Shown here: piece after piece, positions 1 to 10,279 of the stretch
Layout of the letters: every line of letters begins with the position of its first letter
How positions within the stretch are numbered: the stretch's first letter is position 1
Source of the DNA: Nemertoderma westbladi
Taxonomy: Eukaryota; Xenacoelomorpha; Nemertodermatida; Nemertodermatidae
Direction: 5' to 3'
Assembly: GCA_032718475.1 (NCBI GenBank)
Contig: JAUCBJ010000374.1
Location: forward strand, 1-31,271
DNA: 31,271 nucleotides
Translations under genes and position numbers: made by a program
Notes under the pieces: generated by a model
Database searches by the model: none
What the model was told of the DNA's origin: nothing
The model's input: only the letters and a program-made list of their open reading frames with translations

Positions 1-1026
1 TTATTCGACTGACAGTATTATATAATCTCTGACAATATTATTCACCTTCGGTAATATTAACAGTTCCTTTAGGACGTGGCGCTTTATCTATATAAACAGA
101 GTTATGACTTAAACTACTCACAACGATATGGCTTAATTATAATTCACATATATGGCGCATTCTTTAGGAATTGCTTCTTTAACAGACTCACTCATACACA
201 ATGCTGCACAATACTGCACACTAATCTGCCGATCTTCACTGATTTTAGTCACATATAAAAGGAACACAGACTGGCTCATGTAGGGTCTATCAAATAACAT
301 TAGATTCACTTCAAACCACTTTAACATAAGTCACAATCGTTTATCTGTAACCCTTCTCTCTTACCTTCGGTATATCAAGAACATTGGGTTTCGGGGTTAT
401 TTATCGTTATTCCAAATATAATAATTCATCAACCATATTATGAAGAACTGACAGTAAATAGAAGTATAAAACAACAACTGAACACTGATTGTTATGAGTT
501 TGCAATGTTTCAGCAGTCAGCATGTATGATCAGTCATCAGAGTCTTTAGGTAGGTTAAAGGATATATGCCCTTTATAATTAAACCTACTAGTGTACGACT
601 AAAAAACAGTAAAGCACAAAATACTTCCAAGCCGTTCTTTCTTTGGCTCAAGACTGAATGTAAACACTGCACATAGGCATTGCGTCATTTCTCGGAAATT
701 TTCTGTACAAGGAGCCACAAAAACGCTCTAATTGGCTGACTGAACTGAGAGACGCCGTAGAACAAAGGAAATCAACACGTATGAATGTCAGCTGTTAACC
801 GTAGTCATAGTAACTACTGTTCAAGTACACCCCTTTGCGTCACGAATTGCCATCGAATCATAAAATATGCCTTTCACAGTACACATACGGAGGAAATAGG
901 TCTTAGATCCTCTAAAAACACCGATACAGCAATAATACGGTCTCTTACACTTATTAAATCAACTACAGAGTATTTTAATGTAAAAGATAATAAAAATAAC
1001 GGGGCAATTCAGCAAAGGCTTTTACA
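1..1026. other. AT-rich sequence, nothing recognised
   Basis: I see no protein family, RNA gene or clear repeat here. Short open frames exist on both strands, but their translations are low in plausibility and match nothing I know. If the glutamine synthetase exon at 4111 belongs to an intact gene, this stretch may lie in its upstream intron; that is inference only. Confidence 0.4.
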
Positions 1027-1076
1027 GGGGTCTTTATATCCCAAGGGTCTTTATATCCCAGGGGGCTTTATATCCC
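1027..1076. repeat. Short tandem repeat, 17-bp unit, three copies
   Basis: Three consecutive copies of a 17-bp unit built on GGTCTTTATATCCCA are visible. The third has G-rich substitutions. The open frame that crosses it has no recognisable homology. Confidence 0.7.
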
Positions 1077-1394
1077 ACCAGTTATTCTGGGAGAATAAAT
1101 TCTTTGGTGGGAAATTCAAACATTTGGCTTGTGGTGGTAGCACTGCTGTACAGTACTACTTACAGTACATGTAGTAAACTATTTACTGCCACACTGGAGG
1201 TAGCCTATCATGACTTAGGGTTAGGGTTAAATGACTATTTTAATGTTAGTGCTATTGCAGTACTGTACGGTAACTCAATAGAACAAAAATAGGTAAAATG
1301 ATTAAAAAAAATAGGTAGATAAAAATAATAATAAAAAATAATAAAAATAGGTAAGAAAAATAAAACACATAGGTAGAATGATTAGATTAATGTA
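1077..1394. other. Unrecognised AT-rich sequence with AAAATAGGTA motifs
   Basis: No gene is recognised. The right part (about 1285-1375) is A-rich and repeats a loose AAAATAGGTA word several times, a degenerate simple repeat next to the 27-bp minisatellite. Confidence 0.35.
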
Positions 1395-1845
1395 GGTGGA
1401 CTAGGTGTTGGTGGAGGAGAGGGTGGACTAGGTGTTGGTGGAGGAGAGGGTGGACTAGGTGTTGGTGGCGTTGTGGGTGGACTAGGTGTTGGTGGCGGTG
1501 TGGGTGGACTAGGTGTTGGTGGAGGAGAGGGTGGACTAGGTGTTGGTGGAGGAGAGGGTGGACTAGGTGTTGGTGGAGGAGAGGGTGGACTAGGTGTTGG
1601 TGGCGGTGTGGGTGGACTAGGTGTTGGTGGAGGAGAGGGTGGACTAGGTGTTGGTGGAGGAGAGGGTGGACTAGGTGTTGGTGGAGGAGAGGGTGGACTA
1701 GGTGTTGGTGGAGGAGAGGGTGGACTAGGTGTTGGTGGCGGTGTGGGTGGACTAGGTGTTGTTGGAGGAGAGGGTGGACTAGGTGTTGGTGGAGGAGAGG
1801 GTGGACTAGGTGTTGGTGGAGGAGAGGGTGGACTAGGTGTTGGTG
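1395..1845. repeat. 27-bp minisatellite, 16 full units plus a partial
   Basis: A strictly 27-bp periodic array starts at 1395 and shows no length variation. Each unit is GGTGGACTAGGTGTTGGTGG followed by a 7-bp variable end. The end is mostly of a GGAGAG type (call it E) and sometimes of a GGTGTG type (V). In order the units read E E V V E E E V E E E E V E E E, then a partial unit ending in GACAGG. The array is open in frame and would encode a Gly/Leu/Val-rich nonapeptide, but that follows from a stop-free unit divisible by three. I do not call it a gene. Confidence 0.95.
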
Positions 1846-1955
1846 ACAGGGTTTACCTTCAATTGTAAATATTTTAATAATTAATTTTTATCCTTAATTA
1901 TTATACTAGTTATTGTTATATTTCCTCAGAAGTATATTTATTGAAAAGTTGCGTA

Positions 1956-1982
1956 CCCCCCCCCCCCCCCCCCCCCCCCCCC
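1956..1982. repeat. Poly(C) tract, 27 C
   Basis: An uninterrupted run of 27 C abuts a fragment of the fold-back family at 1983. It is one of six pure C/G tracts of 21-27 bases in this window. Confidence 0.95.
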
Positions 1983-2076
1983 ATGCTGACGGATTGCCTC
2001 CTATGAACGAAAAAGCTAATGATCGTGAACAAATCTACCAAGTTCCAGCTTAAACGGAGTGAATGCAGAGAAATGG
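1983..2076 (+). mobile_element. Fragment of the fold-back element seen whole at 8213-9363
   Basis: This stretch matches, with few substitutions, the right arm of the palindromic element at about 8965-9055. Shared words include GACGGATTGCCTCCT, AGCTAATGATC, ACAAATCTACCAAGTT and CTTAAACGGAGTGAATGCAG. Only about 95 bp is present and it begins directly after the poly(C) run, so it is a truncated copy. No coding function is suggested. Confidence 0.75.
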
Positions 2077-2184
2077 GTTTGCGGTTGAAGTTTTTGTGGG
2101 TTGACTTTACACTGCTTTTAAAGGATCGAAACAATTAATTTTTTTCCTTACTTTTTCCTTAATTAATTTCCTTACCGAATCTAG

Positions 2185-2461
2185 ATCTTTGACAGATAGC
2201 ACGATGTTGACAGCTTTGACAGTTTACTTTGACAGCACTCAAGAAATGTCTAATCGAGTATGAGGCTGTTGTAGTCTGGTGATGATGTGATTGAGCATGA
2301 CTTATGCTACTTTGGATCTTGGACCAATAAGTCAGGTGACCTTTTAATACGTAAGGCATAGGCAGCATTAAATGTGCTGCCATAGATTTAGAAGTCACAT
2401 AAAAATTAACCGGATCATAATTTTCGATTATTTAGAGCAGCAGTAAAACCAGCACTCTGAT
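2185..2461 (+). pseudogene. Degenerate non-LTR retrotransposon RT fragment, same family as 22798-23948
   Basis: The DNA aligns along its length with 23240-23490, the post-catalytic part of the better preserved reverse transcriptase relic. Matching blocks include TTGAGCATG, a GGATC/TTGG stretch, AAGTCAGGTGA, AATACGTAAGG and GATTATTTAGAGCAGCAGTA. Many indels and substitutions destroy the frame, so this is an old fragment. It corresponds to the region encoding the YLG..I..SGED...RKGKAW motif. It ends where the next retrotransposon relic begins. Confidence 0.7.
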
Positions 2462-2464
2462 GAT

Positions 2465-3593
2465 GATGAATTGCGTACTATCACAACGAAGATAATAGCA
2501 AAGATTAATTGCTTGGAAAACTGGATAACTCATTCAAACTTGATGCTAAATAGCGACAGGACAGAATTTATGGTGATCACAAACCACTTTGCTCACAAAA
2601 TCGACACTGGCCTATTGCCGAAACTCGTTTTTGGAGACAAGGTCGTATGTCTCGTGGACAACTTGAAGACGCTGGGTTGCTTCTACGATATTAAAGTGAA
2701 CATGGAGAAACAATCATGTGTCAACAGTAATCAAATCCCTTAACTACCAATTACGGAATCTATACAGGATTAGGAAATATCTGAGTGAGGCACAAACGGT
2801 GAGATTAATCACAGCGCTGATACAGTACTGTCGAAATTATATTCGTAATTCGTTACTTTTTGGAATACCGGACAATGTAACTCAAGGGTTGCAATTGATA
2901 TTAAACAGCTGTGACTGTCTCGTGTTCACAAAACTAGTGAGAAGCCAGGTAAATCCGCTCTTACGGGAAATGCACTGGTTACCAGACCGATACTGGATTG
3001 AGATGAACTAGCATTACTATGTTGGAAATGTTTAAATATGCGTGCGCCGGAGTACCTCACCGATTTAATCTACGAAAATACAAGGATTCCCCGTAATCAA
3101 TATGATAAAACTTCGATCATACCATCTACCTGCTACCATCGACCATCTACCTGCTACCATCGACCATCTACCTGCTACCATCGACCATCTACCTGCTACC
3201 ATCGACCATCTACCTGCTACCATCGACCATCTACCTGCTACCATCGACCATCTACCTGCTACCATCGACCATCTACCTGCTACCATCGACCATCTACCTG
3301 CTACCATCGACCATCTACCTGCTACCATCGACCATCTACCTGCTACCGTCGACCATCTACCTGCTACAAGTCGTTTGTTCGATCGTACATTATCTTACGC
3401 CGCACCAACAGTTTGTAATAGTTTGCCTCGCAGTCTTCGCATCGAGGACTCACTTGCAGCACAAAAAGGAACTATGAACACATTTTTTCAAAAAAGCCTT
3501 TCCCTGAATCCAGCAGCAGTGCATTTGAACTATTATAGCTTTAGGTTATTATAGAAAGTGCGCTATATAAATTTCCTATATTGTTATTATTAT
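2465..3593 (+). pseudogene. CR1/L2-like non-LTR retrotransposon, 3' end with broken RT ORF
   Basis: Three successive frames give the C-terminal half of a CR1/L2/jockey-type reverse transcriptase polyprotein. The first (from 2471) has LNSDRTEFMVI and a LKTLG strand. The second (from 2718) has QLRNLYRIRKYLS and LLREMHWLPDRYWIE. The third has APEYLTDLI and, past an internal minisatellite, SYAAPTVCNSLPRSLR. These motifs are typical of the region after the RT catalytic core. Frameshifts and a stop at 3009-3011 break the ORF. The 3' end reads GCGCTATATAAATTTC followed by an ATT-rich tail, the usual terminus of such elements. The catalytic domain is absent, so the copy is 5'-truncated. Clade assignment is approximate. 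Confidence 0.85.
3121..3368. repeat. 21-bp minisatellite inside the CR1/L2-like ORF, about 11.8 units
   Basis: The unit is a 21-bp sequence built on CATCTACCTGCTACCATC. Copies are virtually identical; I see one substitution (CTACCGTCG) in the next-to-last unit, which implies recent expansion or homogenisation. Because 21 is a multiple of three and the unit has no stop in several frames, long artefactual ORFs appear on both strands. In the retrotransposon frame it encodes repeats of HLPATID and leads directly into the LFDRTLSYAAP segment. Confidence 0.95.
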
Positions 3594-4110
3594 ATGGAAG
3601 GCCATGCTTGTATTTAATAACTGCTGAGAACTCCAATTCTCTGGAAGGGTCACATACACATTAACACAATAATTCCACGTTGGGGTCAGTCTGTCAATTA
3701 TTTATTTATCATTGTTTATCATAAACAAAGGCGCATGATAACCAACTTAACTGTACTTAATTATATCCTAGCATACCGCAAATGTGAATAATTGTTTCAA
3801 AGTTTATACGTTTGACCTCCGCATGTGAGAAAGATGAAAAAAATGTATATCTCTGACCCTATAGAACCTTTGACCATATGGAACATTTGACCATGTGGAA
3901 AATTTAACCCAGTGGAACATTTTAAAATACCTTTTACATGTAGATCTATAGCTAGGATATACTTAGGATTGCCAAAAATTTCAGAAAATATTATTCAACG
4001 TCCAGCACATAAATATTAATTATCTTTACTGTTAGAGTCTATAACAATATGTTTTGTATTCTATATTTTCTGTATTGCACGTCTCACTGCACGTCATTTA
4101 AATTCTATAG
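3594..4110 (+). other. Presumed intron upstream of glutamine synthetase last exon
   Basis: No coding similarity is seen here. An imperfect repeat of about 18 bp (GAACATTTGACCATATG and variants, about 3854-3924) is the only internal structure noticed. The stretch ends in TTCTATAG at 4110, a plausible 3' splice site since homology to glutamine synthetase starts right after it. The pyrimidine tract before the AG is weak. Confidence 0.5.
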
Positions 4111-4312
4111 ATTAACAGGTAAACATGAGACAGCTCACATAGACGACTTCTCTTGGGGTGTGGCTCATAGAGGGGCGAGTATTCGGGTTCCGAGACAGGT
4201 AGCAGCTGATAAATGTGGATATATGGAGGATAGGAGACCTTCGTCCAACTGCGATCCGTACACCGTTGCCGAGATCATCATCCGTACCGTTGTTCTTGGA
4301 GAAACCTCATAG
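4111..4312 (+). CDS. Glutamine synthetase, terminal coding exon
   Basis: Glutamine synthetase joins ammonia to glutamate using ATP. The frame ending at the TAG stop 4310-4312 gives the C-terminus of a eukaryotic type II enzyme: RLTGKHET near the start, then [32 protein letters not shown] and a short tail ending VVLGETS. These contain the family's late active-site residues: the Glu of HET, the Arg of HRGAS and of SIRVPR, and the Glu and first Arg of EDRR. All are intact. About 66 codons are present, compared with roughly 370 for the whole enzyme. Homology begins at 4111 directly after an AG, and the upstream frame (from 4049) does not resemble the family, so I take 4111 as the exon start, with the Arg codon split by the intron. 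No upstream exon is recognised in the window; the rest of the gene should lie to the left. Confidence 0.9.
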
Positions 4313-5402
4313 ACTGTTGCCTAAAACCATAGGTACCAAACAACTTTCGACAAATATTTTCGCCACAGTATCAGTATGCCAGGTTTTTACATTGCCTGAA
4401 ATGTACTGCATTAATGTCTAAATGTTTATTTATTATCAGACTCGTTGTGTACAATATGGCAGGTGGTGTATTTGTTTAATTAATTATTCTGCGGTGGAGT
4501 TATAGCTTTATACTTCAGTACAAATGTTTTTCCTTTATATACCAATATGATACAGTATTGCTTTTATTTACTATTTTAGTATTATTACAGAATTTCCATA
4601 TGTTAAGATCCGAATAATGTTTTATTGAATTAAATTAATTAAATTGCAAATATATATAATTGATCTCGGATAGAAATGTGCTGATTTGTAAGACACAACG
4701 GTGGAAGTATTTACGACGCCGCCGAATTCAATGGTGTATAAGTTGAAACGTTGAAGGTATCCTAATTTTCTAAATAGACAATTTAGAAATAGTAACGATG
4801 TATGCCCTCGCTAGGCTCCTATCTTCTTTTCATCAGATCATGTTTTTGGGGTAGAAATTTCATAGGAAAAATCTACCAAGAGGACAAACTCGGTAACACT
4901 TTTGGTGCACACACAATAACGTTTAGAACACGAAAAATGCTGTGGGATGCATGTATATTTTTCAATAAACCCACAACGTATACCGTAATAAATAGGAAAA
5001 TAAGCATAACACGAGGATGTTTGATTATTTATTTATTACTTAACTGGTGCGCAATAATGCTAGAAATTTTTTAATGATTTAAAATCATGGATGGAATATT
5101 TGAAAAGTTATAAATGTATATACTGTAAGTATTGTAAGTCTCTGAGAGGAAGTCAAATGAGTCGAATAATCTGGTAGAACATTGTCGTTGATGGCCACAG
5201 ACAGCAGTGTGCGCCAGCACACACGTTCATAATTCAAATCTCTGAAATTTCCCTTCTCTTCTGGTCGAAAGTCAGCAACCATAACACCGAGTGAGTGTCT
5301 GTGGGTGTATAAAAAGTAAAGCAAAGTTATCGGTGAAAGTGAACCACGAAACACCGGATCGCGGAGGCAACCCTGAGGCCAATATTCCCAATATATTGAC
5401 CA
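4313..5402. other. Glutamine synthetase 3' UTR and intergenic DNA
   Basis: The first few hundred bases after the stop are presumably 3' UTR. No canonical AATAAA follows closely: ATTAAA words occur near 4627 and AATAAA at about 4963 and 4986, and none can be assigned. On the minus strand an open frame from 5298 down to 5085 follows a good-looking splice acceptor (see findings), but it matches nothing I know. Confidence 0.4.
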
Positions 5403-6236
5403 GAGGAAAGTAGGTACCCTTTTCGATGGGAAAGTAGGTACCCTTATCGATGGGAAAATAGGTACCCTTATTGATGGGAAAGTAGGTACCCTCATTGATG
5501 GGAAAGTAGGTACCCTTATCGATGGGAAAGTAGGTACCCTTATCGATGGGAAAGTAGGTACTGTACCCTTATCGATGGGAAAGTAGGTACCCTTATTGAT
5601 GGGAAAGTAGGTACCCTTATTGATGGGAAAGTAGGTACCCTTATCGATGGGAAAGTAGGTACCCTTATCGATGGGAAAGTAGGTACCCTTATCGATGGGA
5701 AAATAGGTACCCTTATCGATGGGAAAGTAGGTACCCTTATCGATGGGAAAGTAGGTACCCTTATCGATGGGAAAGTAGGTACCCTTATCGATGGGAAAAT
5801 AGGTACCCTTATCGATGGGAAAGTAGGTACTGTACCCTTATCGATGGGAAAGTAGGTACTGTACCCTTATCGATGGGAAAGTAGGTACTGTACCCTTATC
5901 GATGGGAAAGTAGGTACTGTACCCTTATCGATGGGAAAGTAGGTACCCTTATTGATGGGAAAGTAGGTACCCTTATCGATGGGAAAGTAGGTACCCTTAT
6001 CGATGGGAAAGTAGGTAGCCTTATCGATGGGAAAGTAGGTACTGTACCCTTATCGATGGGAAAGTAGGTACCCTTATCGATGGGAAAGTAGGTACCAATA
6101 TCGATGGGAAAGTAGGTACCCTTATTGATGGGAAAGTAGGTACCCTTATCGATTGGAAAGTAGGTACTGTACCCTTATCGATGGGAAAGTAGGTACTGTA
6201 CCATTATCGATGGGAAAGTAGGTACCCTTATCGATT
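5403..6236. repeat. 24-bp minisatellite array, about 34 units, with 29-bp length variants
   Basis: The basic 24-bp unit is GGGAAAGTAGGTACCCTTAT plus CGAT. About eight units carry a 5-bp insertion turning GGTACCC into GGTACTGTACCC. These longer units cluster, with four in a row around 5825-5940. Other variants are TTGAT for TCGAT and AAAATAGG for AAAGTAGG. The repeat carries KpnI- and ClaI-type palindromes. Minus-strand open frames across it are repeat artefacts. Confidence 0.95.
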
Positions 6237-7195
6237 GGTTGGCGCATCAGTTACAAAAATTATAATCGGATAGGCCGGATCTAATTCGTCACGCTCCTAC
6301 TCAAAGGAAAATCCAAGGGGGGGGGATCATACCCCCATCCCAAAGGGAAAGCAAGAAGTTAACAAGTTTGAGAATGCGAGCTGAGACTCGAATACAAATA
6401 ATTATAAGTGATGTGTACGAAAGTATAATTATTCCCGTTTTATTATAAACTACAGTATTATGTATACAATACAAGGTGTAAGGGGCAGGTTACCCAAGCA
6501 AGCTTTCCTAACCAAATCAATAAACCATCTCGTTATCAATACATGAAAAGGCGCAGGTTACAGGGCAGACTTTTCTAGCCAACAGTTGGAAGTTTGACAA
6601 AAACCAAGTACCATACGTAAGGAGATTTTATTTCAAATTTCGTCAACATTTTTTCAAATTTCAGAAAACATATTATTATGGGTCCTAAAAACTAATTTAT
6701 ATGGCAAAAATGGCTGTTTTTTAATGTCCTCAAGTAAAGTAAAGTACAGCTGTTATATTTGTAATTGTTGGGGGAACAGTTTTCTACCTACAGCTATGCC
6801 ACATGCATCACAAGAAAGAGGATTAAATTATGCACATGATGTAATTTGGTCCAAATCTATTAATTCACGTTTAAACTGAAAAGTACCTCAATAACTGAGT
6901 GTTCGAATGTTTTGCCATATTTCGCGTCCTTCGTGTAACGGCATCAGAAAACGAACTTCCAATCTCCATTAGAAGATTCACGAAAATCGCCTTTAGAAAA
7001 ATATGAATTATTGTTCAGTTTGCCATTGCAAGCATTAATTGCAGTTAATATACCTGTAGCTACTAACTAGTTCGCCCTCTAGCGTCTAACATTAGAACTT
7101 TAGCAAATTTTCTAGTACATAATATCTGCCAAGTGTCAGCTTGAAGTGATTAAAAGCAATAAAATAAGAGGACACGTTCGTGGGGACTTCGCGCA
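6237..7195. other. Unrecognised sequence with two dispersed-module copies
   Basis: No gene is recognised. Two copies of a dispersed module (CAGGTTAC, a spacer, then TCTAACCAAA-like sequence, CAATAAAC) lie at about 6481-6529 and 6545-6595. The second lacks the CAATAAAC end. A short G run at 6316-6324 is followed by a C run. Confidence 0.4.
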
Positions 7196-7783
7196 GCACG
7201 TAGTCGGCAAGCCTTGGCATACGGTTCATATAGAGCAAATGGGGCATGTCTAGTTTGGACCCAATATCCCATGCTATAAATGTATTCATTCGATATACAA
7301 TCATATGTTAATCCGCTAGGTGGTGTCAAATTGTTATTCTGCAATTTCGTACTTACCAGTGCAGCACTGTACAGCAGTACCGTACCGGTAGGCCTATGTC
7401 ATTACTTCTGAGTCTCTAGCGGATCCCCAATTAAATGTCTTAACTTTTCAATTTCGTAAAAGATAGACTTCATGATTCTCTACAGGCCACCAAAATTTCA
7501 GCTCAGGAAAATGAGGCCTTCCCGAGAAATTTAACATTTTCTAAAAACTACATAATCTGTCGTAGCTGACGTCAGACAGCATGATTTTTCACCAAACTTT
7601 ACAAACTTTCTAAACTTTCTCTCTACTACTTACCTACTAAGTTTGGTTCAATTCCGAACCTGCGATGCAGAGAAATTCGCGTTCAAACATTTACCAGACA
7701 GACAGACGGACGGACAGACAGACAGACGGACATGCCCCATTTGCCCTATATGAACCGTATGCCAAGGCTCGCCGACTACGTGT
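7196..7783. repeat. Inverted repeat pair, about 53 bp arms
   Basis: Left arm 7196-7250 and right arm 7730-7783 are near-perfect inverted copies. Each includes CATACGGTTCATATAG or its complement, GGGGCATGTC, and TAGTCGGC. About 480 bp lies between them. The right arm is immediately preceded by a GACA/GACG simple repeat (7694-7731). The arrangement suggests ends of a repeat family, but I see no target duplication and no ORF of note. Confidence 0.75.
7694..7731. repeat. (GACA)n/(GACG)n microsatellite
   Basis: Repeated CAGACAGACAGACGGACGG words follow TTCGCGTTCAAACATTTAC. Tails of this style often end retrotransposons in invertebrates, but no associated ORF is visible here. Confidence 0.8.
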
Positions 7784-8212
7784 CTCGCCCCACATCATGG
7801 TTTAGACATGTAGACCCCTAGCGGCGTAATCTTTCTAAACGTTTACCATACTGTAGATCAGTCCTAGATACTTTAGTTTTAGTTTAAGAAAGTGGAGATT
7901 TCCTGATAAATAAACTTTAAAACATTAGACCGAAAGACAGACAGAGACAAGGTTGAGGTATTGGTACCCGTTGCTAAGTTCGTTTACTACTAACGTGGTT
8001 CGCCCTACAGTAAATTGTATTACAACTTAAATGTGATATTCTTATTCACTAAATAATTAATGAGAAAATAGTAAAGAATAGGCCTTTCCCATGCTAACCA
8101 CTTGCCATCAATATACTCCTAACCAGGCATATGAACTAAGGTAGGCCAACATCTATTGGATAATACTGTATATAATTATTTATATTGCCTGGGTGTAGGC
8201 CTACGGTGTCTA
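7784..8212. other. Unrecognised AT-rich spacer
   Basis: No gene, RNA or clear repeat is recognised apart from GTAGGCCTAC-type palindromic words. Confidence 0.35.
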
Positions 8213-9363
8213 AATGTGGCCACTTTCATTAATTATTAAAATGGGAAATATAAAAAGAAATTAAAATAAATGAAAAAAATTAAATATACTGTAATTTAAT
8301 ACAAAAAGAAACTAATGAAATATAATTCAATATAAAATTAAATTAATTAATTATAATTCAACAAGAAAAAAACTAATGAAATCTAATTCCACCAGAAAAA
8401 TATTAATGAAATGTAATTAAACAGGAAAATAAATTAATGAAATATAATTCAGCTGAGAAAATAAATTAATAATAATGAAATTATGTGTGATATTATGTAT
8501 GATATTATGTATGAATTCAAATATTTTGGAGCGAAATTTTAAATACTGGCACTGCGCAGTGCATTAAATTGTCAAGTTCCGTATGCGTACGGCGTACCTC
8601 CCGTTTCTTTGCTTTTAACCCGTTTAAGCTGAAACTCGTACTAGACCATTAGCTGCTTCGTTCAAAGGAGGCAATCCGTCTGCAGTTCTTTGTCTGCCGC
8701 TATAGAAGGCGAAATATCTGAAATTGAAATACTTTGACCCGTATGTTATTTACGACCTGTTCAAGCTGAAATTGTCAGTGTCAGATATGTGCTAGTACAC
8801 ATCCTGGGTCAACAAAGACAGACACAGCCTATGAATTGTTGACGGTCTAGCATGTACTGTAGGCCTATATCTGCCAAAGTTTCACCTTGACTAAATAACA
8901 TACGCGTCGAATTATTTCAATTTCAGATATTTCGCCTTCTATAGCGGCAGACAAAGAACTGCAGACGGATTGCCTCCTTTGAACGAAACAGCTAATGATC
9001 TTGTACAAATCTACCAAGTTTCAGCTTAAACGGAGTGAATGCAGAGAAATGGGAGGGACAATTTACCGCATTGCGCAGTGCAAGTACTGTATTTCAATTT
9101 TCCCTCCAAAGTATTGGAATTATACTGTATATTTCATTAATTTGTATTCTCAGCGGAATTCTATACAGTAATCCATGAATTTCTTTTCTCAGAATGAATT
9201 GAATGAATTTCTTATATTACATTAATTTTTTTTCGGGTTGAATTATATTATATTAATTTATTTTCTAGTTGAATTATATAATATTAATTTTTTGTGTTGA
9301 ATTATATTTCATTAATTTATTTTTATATTTCCCATTTTAAAAATTAATGAAATTGGCCACATT
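8213..9363. mobile_element. 1.15-kb palindromic fold-back element
   Basis: The two halves are inverted copies of each other around a centre near 8820 (GGTCAAC ... GTTGACGG). The outer ends are ATGTGGCCA at 8213 and the complementary TGGCCACAT ending at 9363. Inside them come AT-rich arms containing degenerate tandem units of roughly 32 bp based on TTAATGAAATATAATTCAAC, then CTGCGCAGTGC, then the conserved block also found at 1983-2076 (CAATCCGTCTGCAG and complement), and GGCGAAATATCTGAAATTG. No transposase is encoded. A convincing target duplication is not seen; TCTAA on the left against TCTGA on the right is possible. It is best described as a non-autonomous fold-back or MITE-like element. 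Confidence 0.8.
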
Positions 9364-9507
9364 CTGACATTTCTGACGCGAATTTTTAAGTTATGATACT
9401 GCTGTACTGTACTACCATATTCTGATATTCCAGTGTTCTGTATGTACATCACAGTATACGGCCATAGCAGTACGGTTATTGCAGTATTGTCAGACGTTCT
9501 ATCTGTT

Positions 9508-9648
9508 TCAGGGTAAAACGAACTTAGATCCTGCAAGGCCTGACTTTGATGAACTTAGATCTTTCCGAACTTAAATCCTATCTGGGTGAACTTAGATCCT
9601 AACTAGGTGATTTTGGATCCTAACTAGGTGAACATAGATCCTAACTAG
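9508..9648. repeat. GAACTTAGATCC tandem array, left copy
   Basis: Degenerate repeats of about 21 bp carry the core GAACTTAGATCC, several followed by TAACTAGGT. An inverted array with the same core lies at about 12338-12495, on the other side of the TA-flanked element. The two arrays may be the subterminal arms of an older element. Confidence 0.75.
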
Positions 9649-9995
9649 GTTGTACAGTCCCAATCCCAATAAACATTAACTTGGTCGTTTTGGCGGCCAA
9701 AATGACCAAAATCACCAAAAAAATGTAGTGTATTCCTATGGGCTACTTGGTCGTTTTGGCGAAGCGATTTAACTCGAATCAGCTCAATCCAGACAGTCTG
9801 TCTCCTTGGCCATCCATTTGGTGGATCTGACTAAATGTCGGCTCGCTTTCATTTTTATTATTGACAGATTGTTAACTTACCCGGCGCTGAGCCTTGCAGT
9901 ACTGGAGTCCGCCCACTGAGGCATTGATAGAGTACACAGTCTTATAAAAGGAGTTGAATGGGGCTTCGTTAAAGGAGGAGTATGTATAATAATCT

Positions 9996-10122
9996 GAACG
10001 TCCCGAAATTAATTTATGGACGTCCCGAAATTAATTTATGGACGTCCCGAAATTAACTTATGGACGTCCCGAAATTAATTTATGGACGTCCCAAATTAAT
10101 TATGGACGTCCGAAATTAATCT
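9996..10122. repeat. 22-bp minisatellite, about six units
   Basis: The unit is GGACGTCCCGAAATTAATTT plus AT. The last two units are shortened. An inverted partial copy follows at about 10154-10197, so the region can fold back. Confidence 0.85.
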
Positions 10123-10279
10123 ATCAACCAATCAGAATCGTAATGAAATAACTAATTAATGGACGTCCATAAATTAATTTCGGGATGTTAATTTCGGAAA
10201 TTAATTTCAATAATATTTTTTTTTATAATAAAAATTTTTTTTAATATTTTTTTACAATGTATAATTCGCGGACACTGCG

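Noticed and set aside
1213-1230. Telomere-like TTAGGGTTAGGGTT
   Set aside because: Only two units are present, too few to mean anything.
1473-1868. Glycine-rich protein ORF (repeated GGLGVGGGE)
   Set aside because: It is the translation of a 27-bp minisatellite whose unit is stop-free and divisible by three; there is no start context or flanking coding sequence.
3038-3418. Repetitive ORFs on both strands across 3065-3418
   Set aside because: By-products of the 21-bp minisatellite; only the frame continuing into the LINE C-terminal segment has meaning.
3121-6236. CRISPR-like arrays
   Set aside because: The units are plain head-to-tail repeats without unique spacers, in an animal sequence; they are minisatellites.
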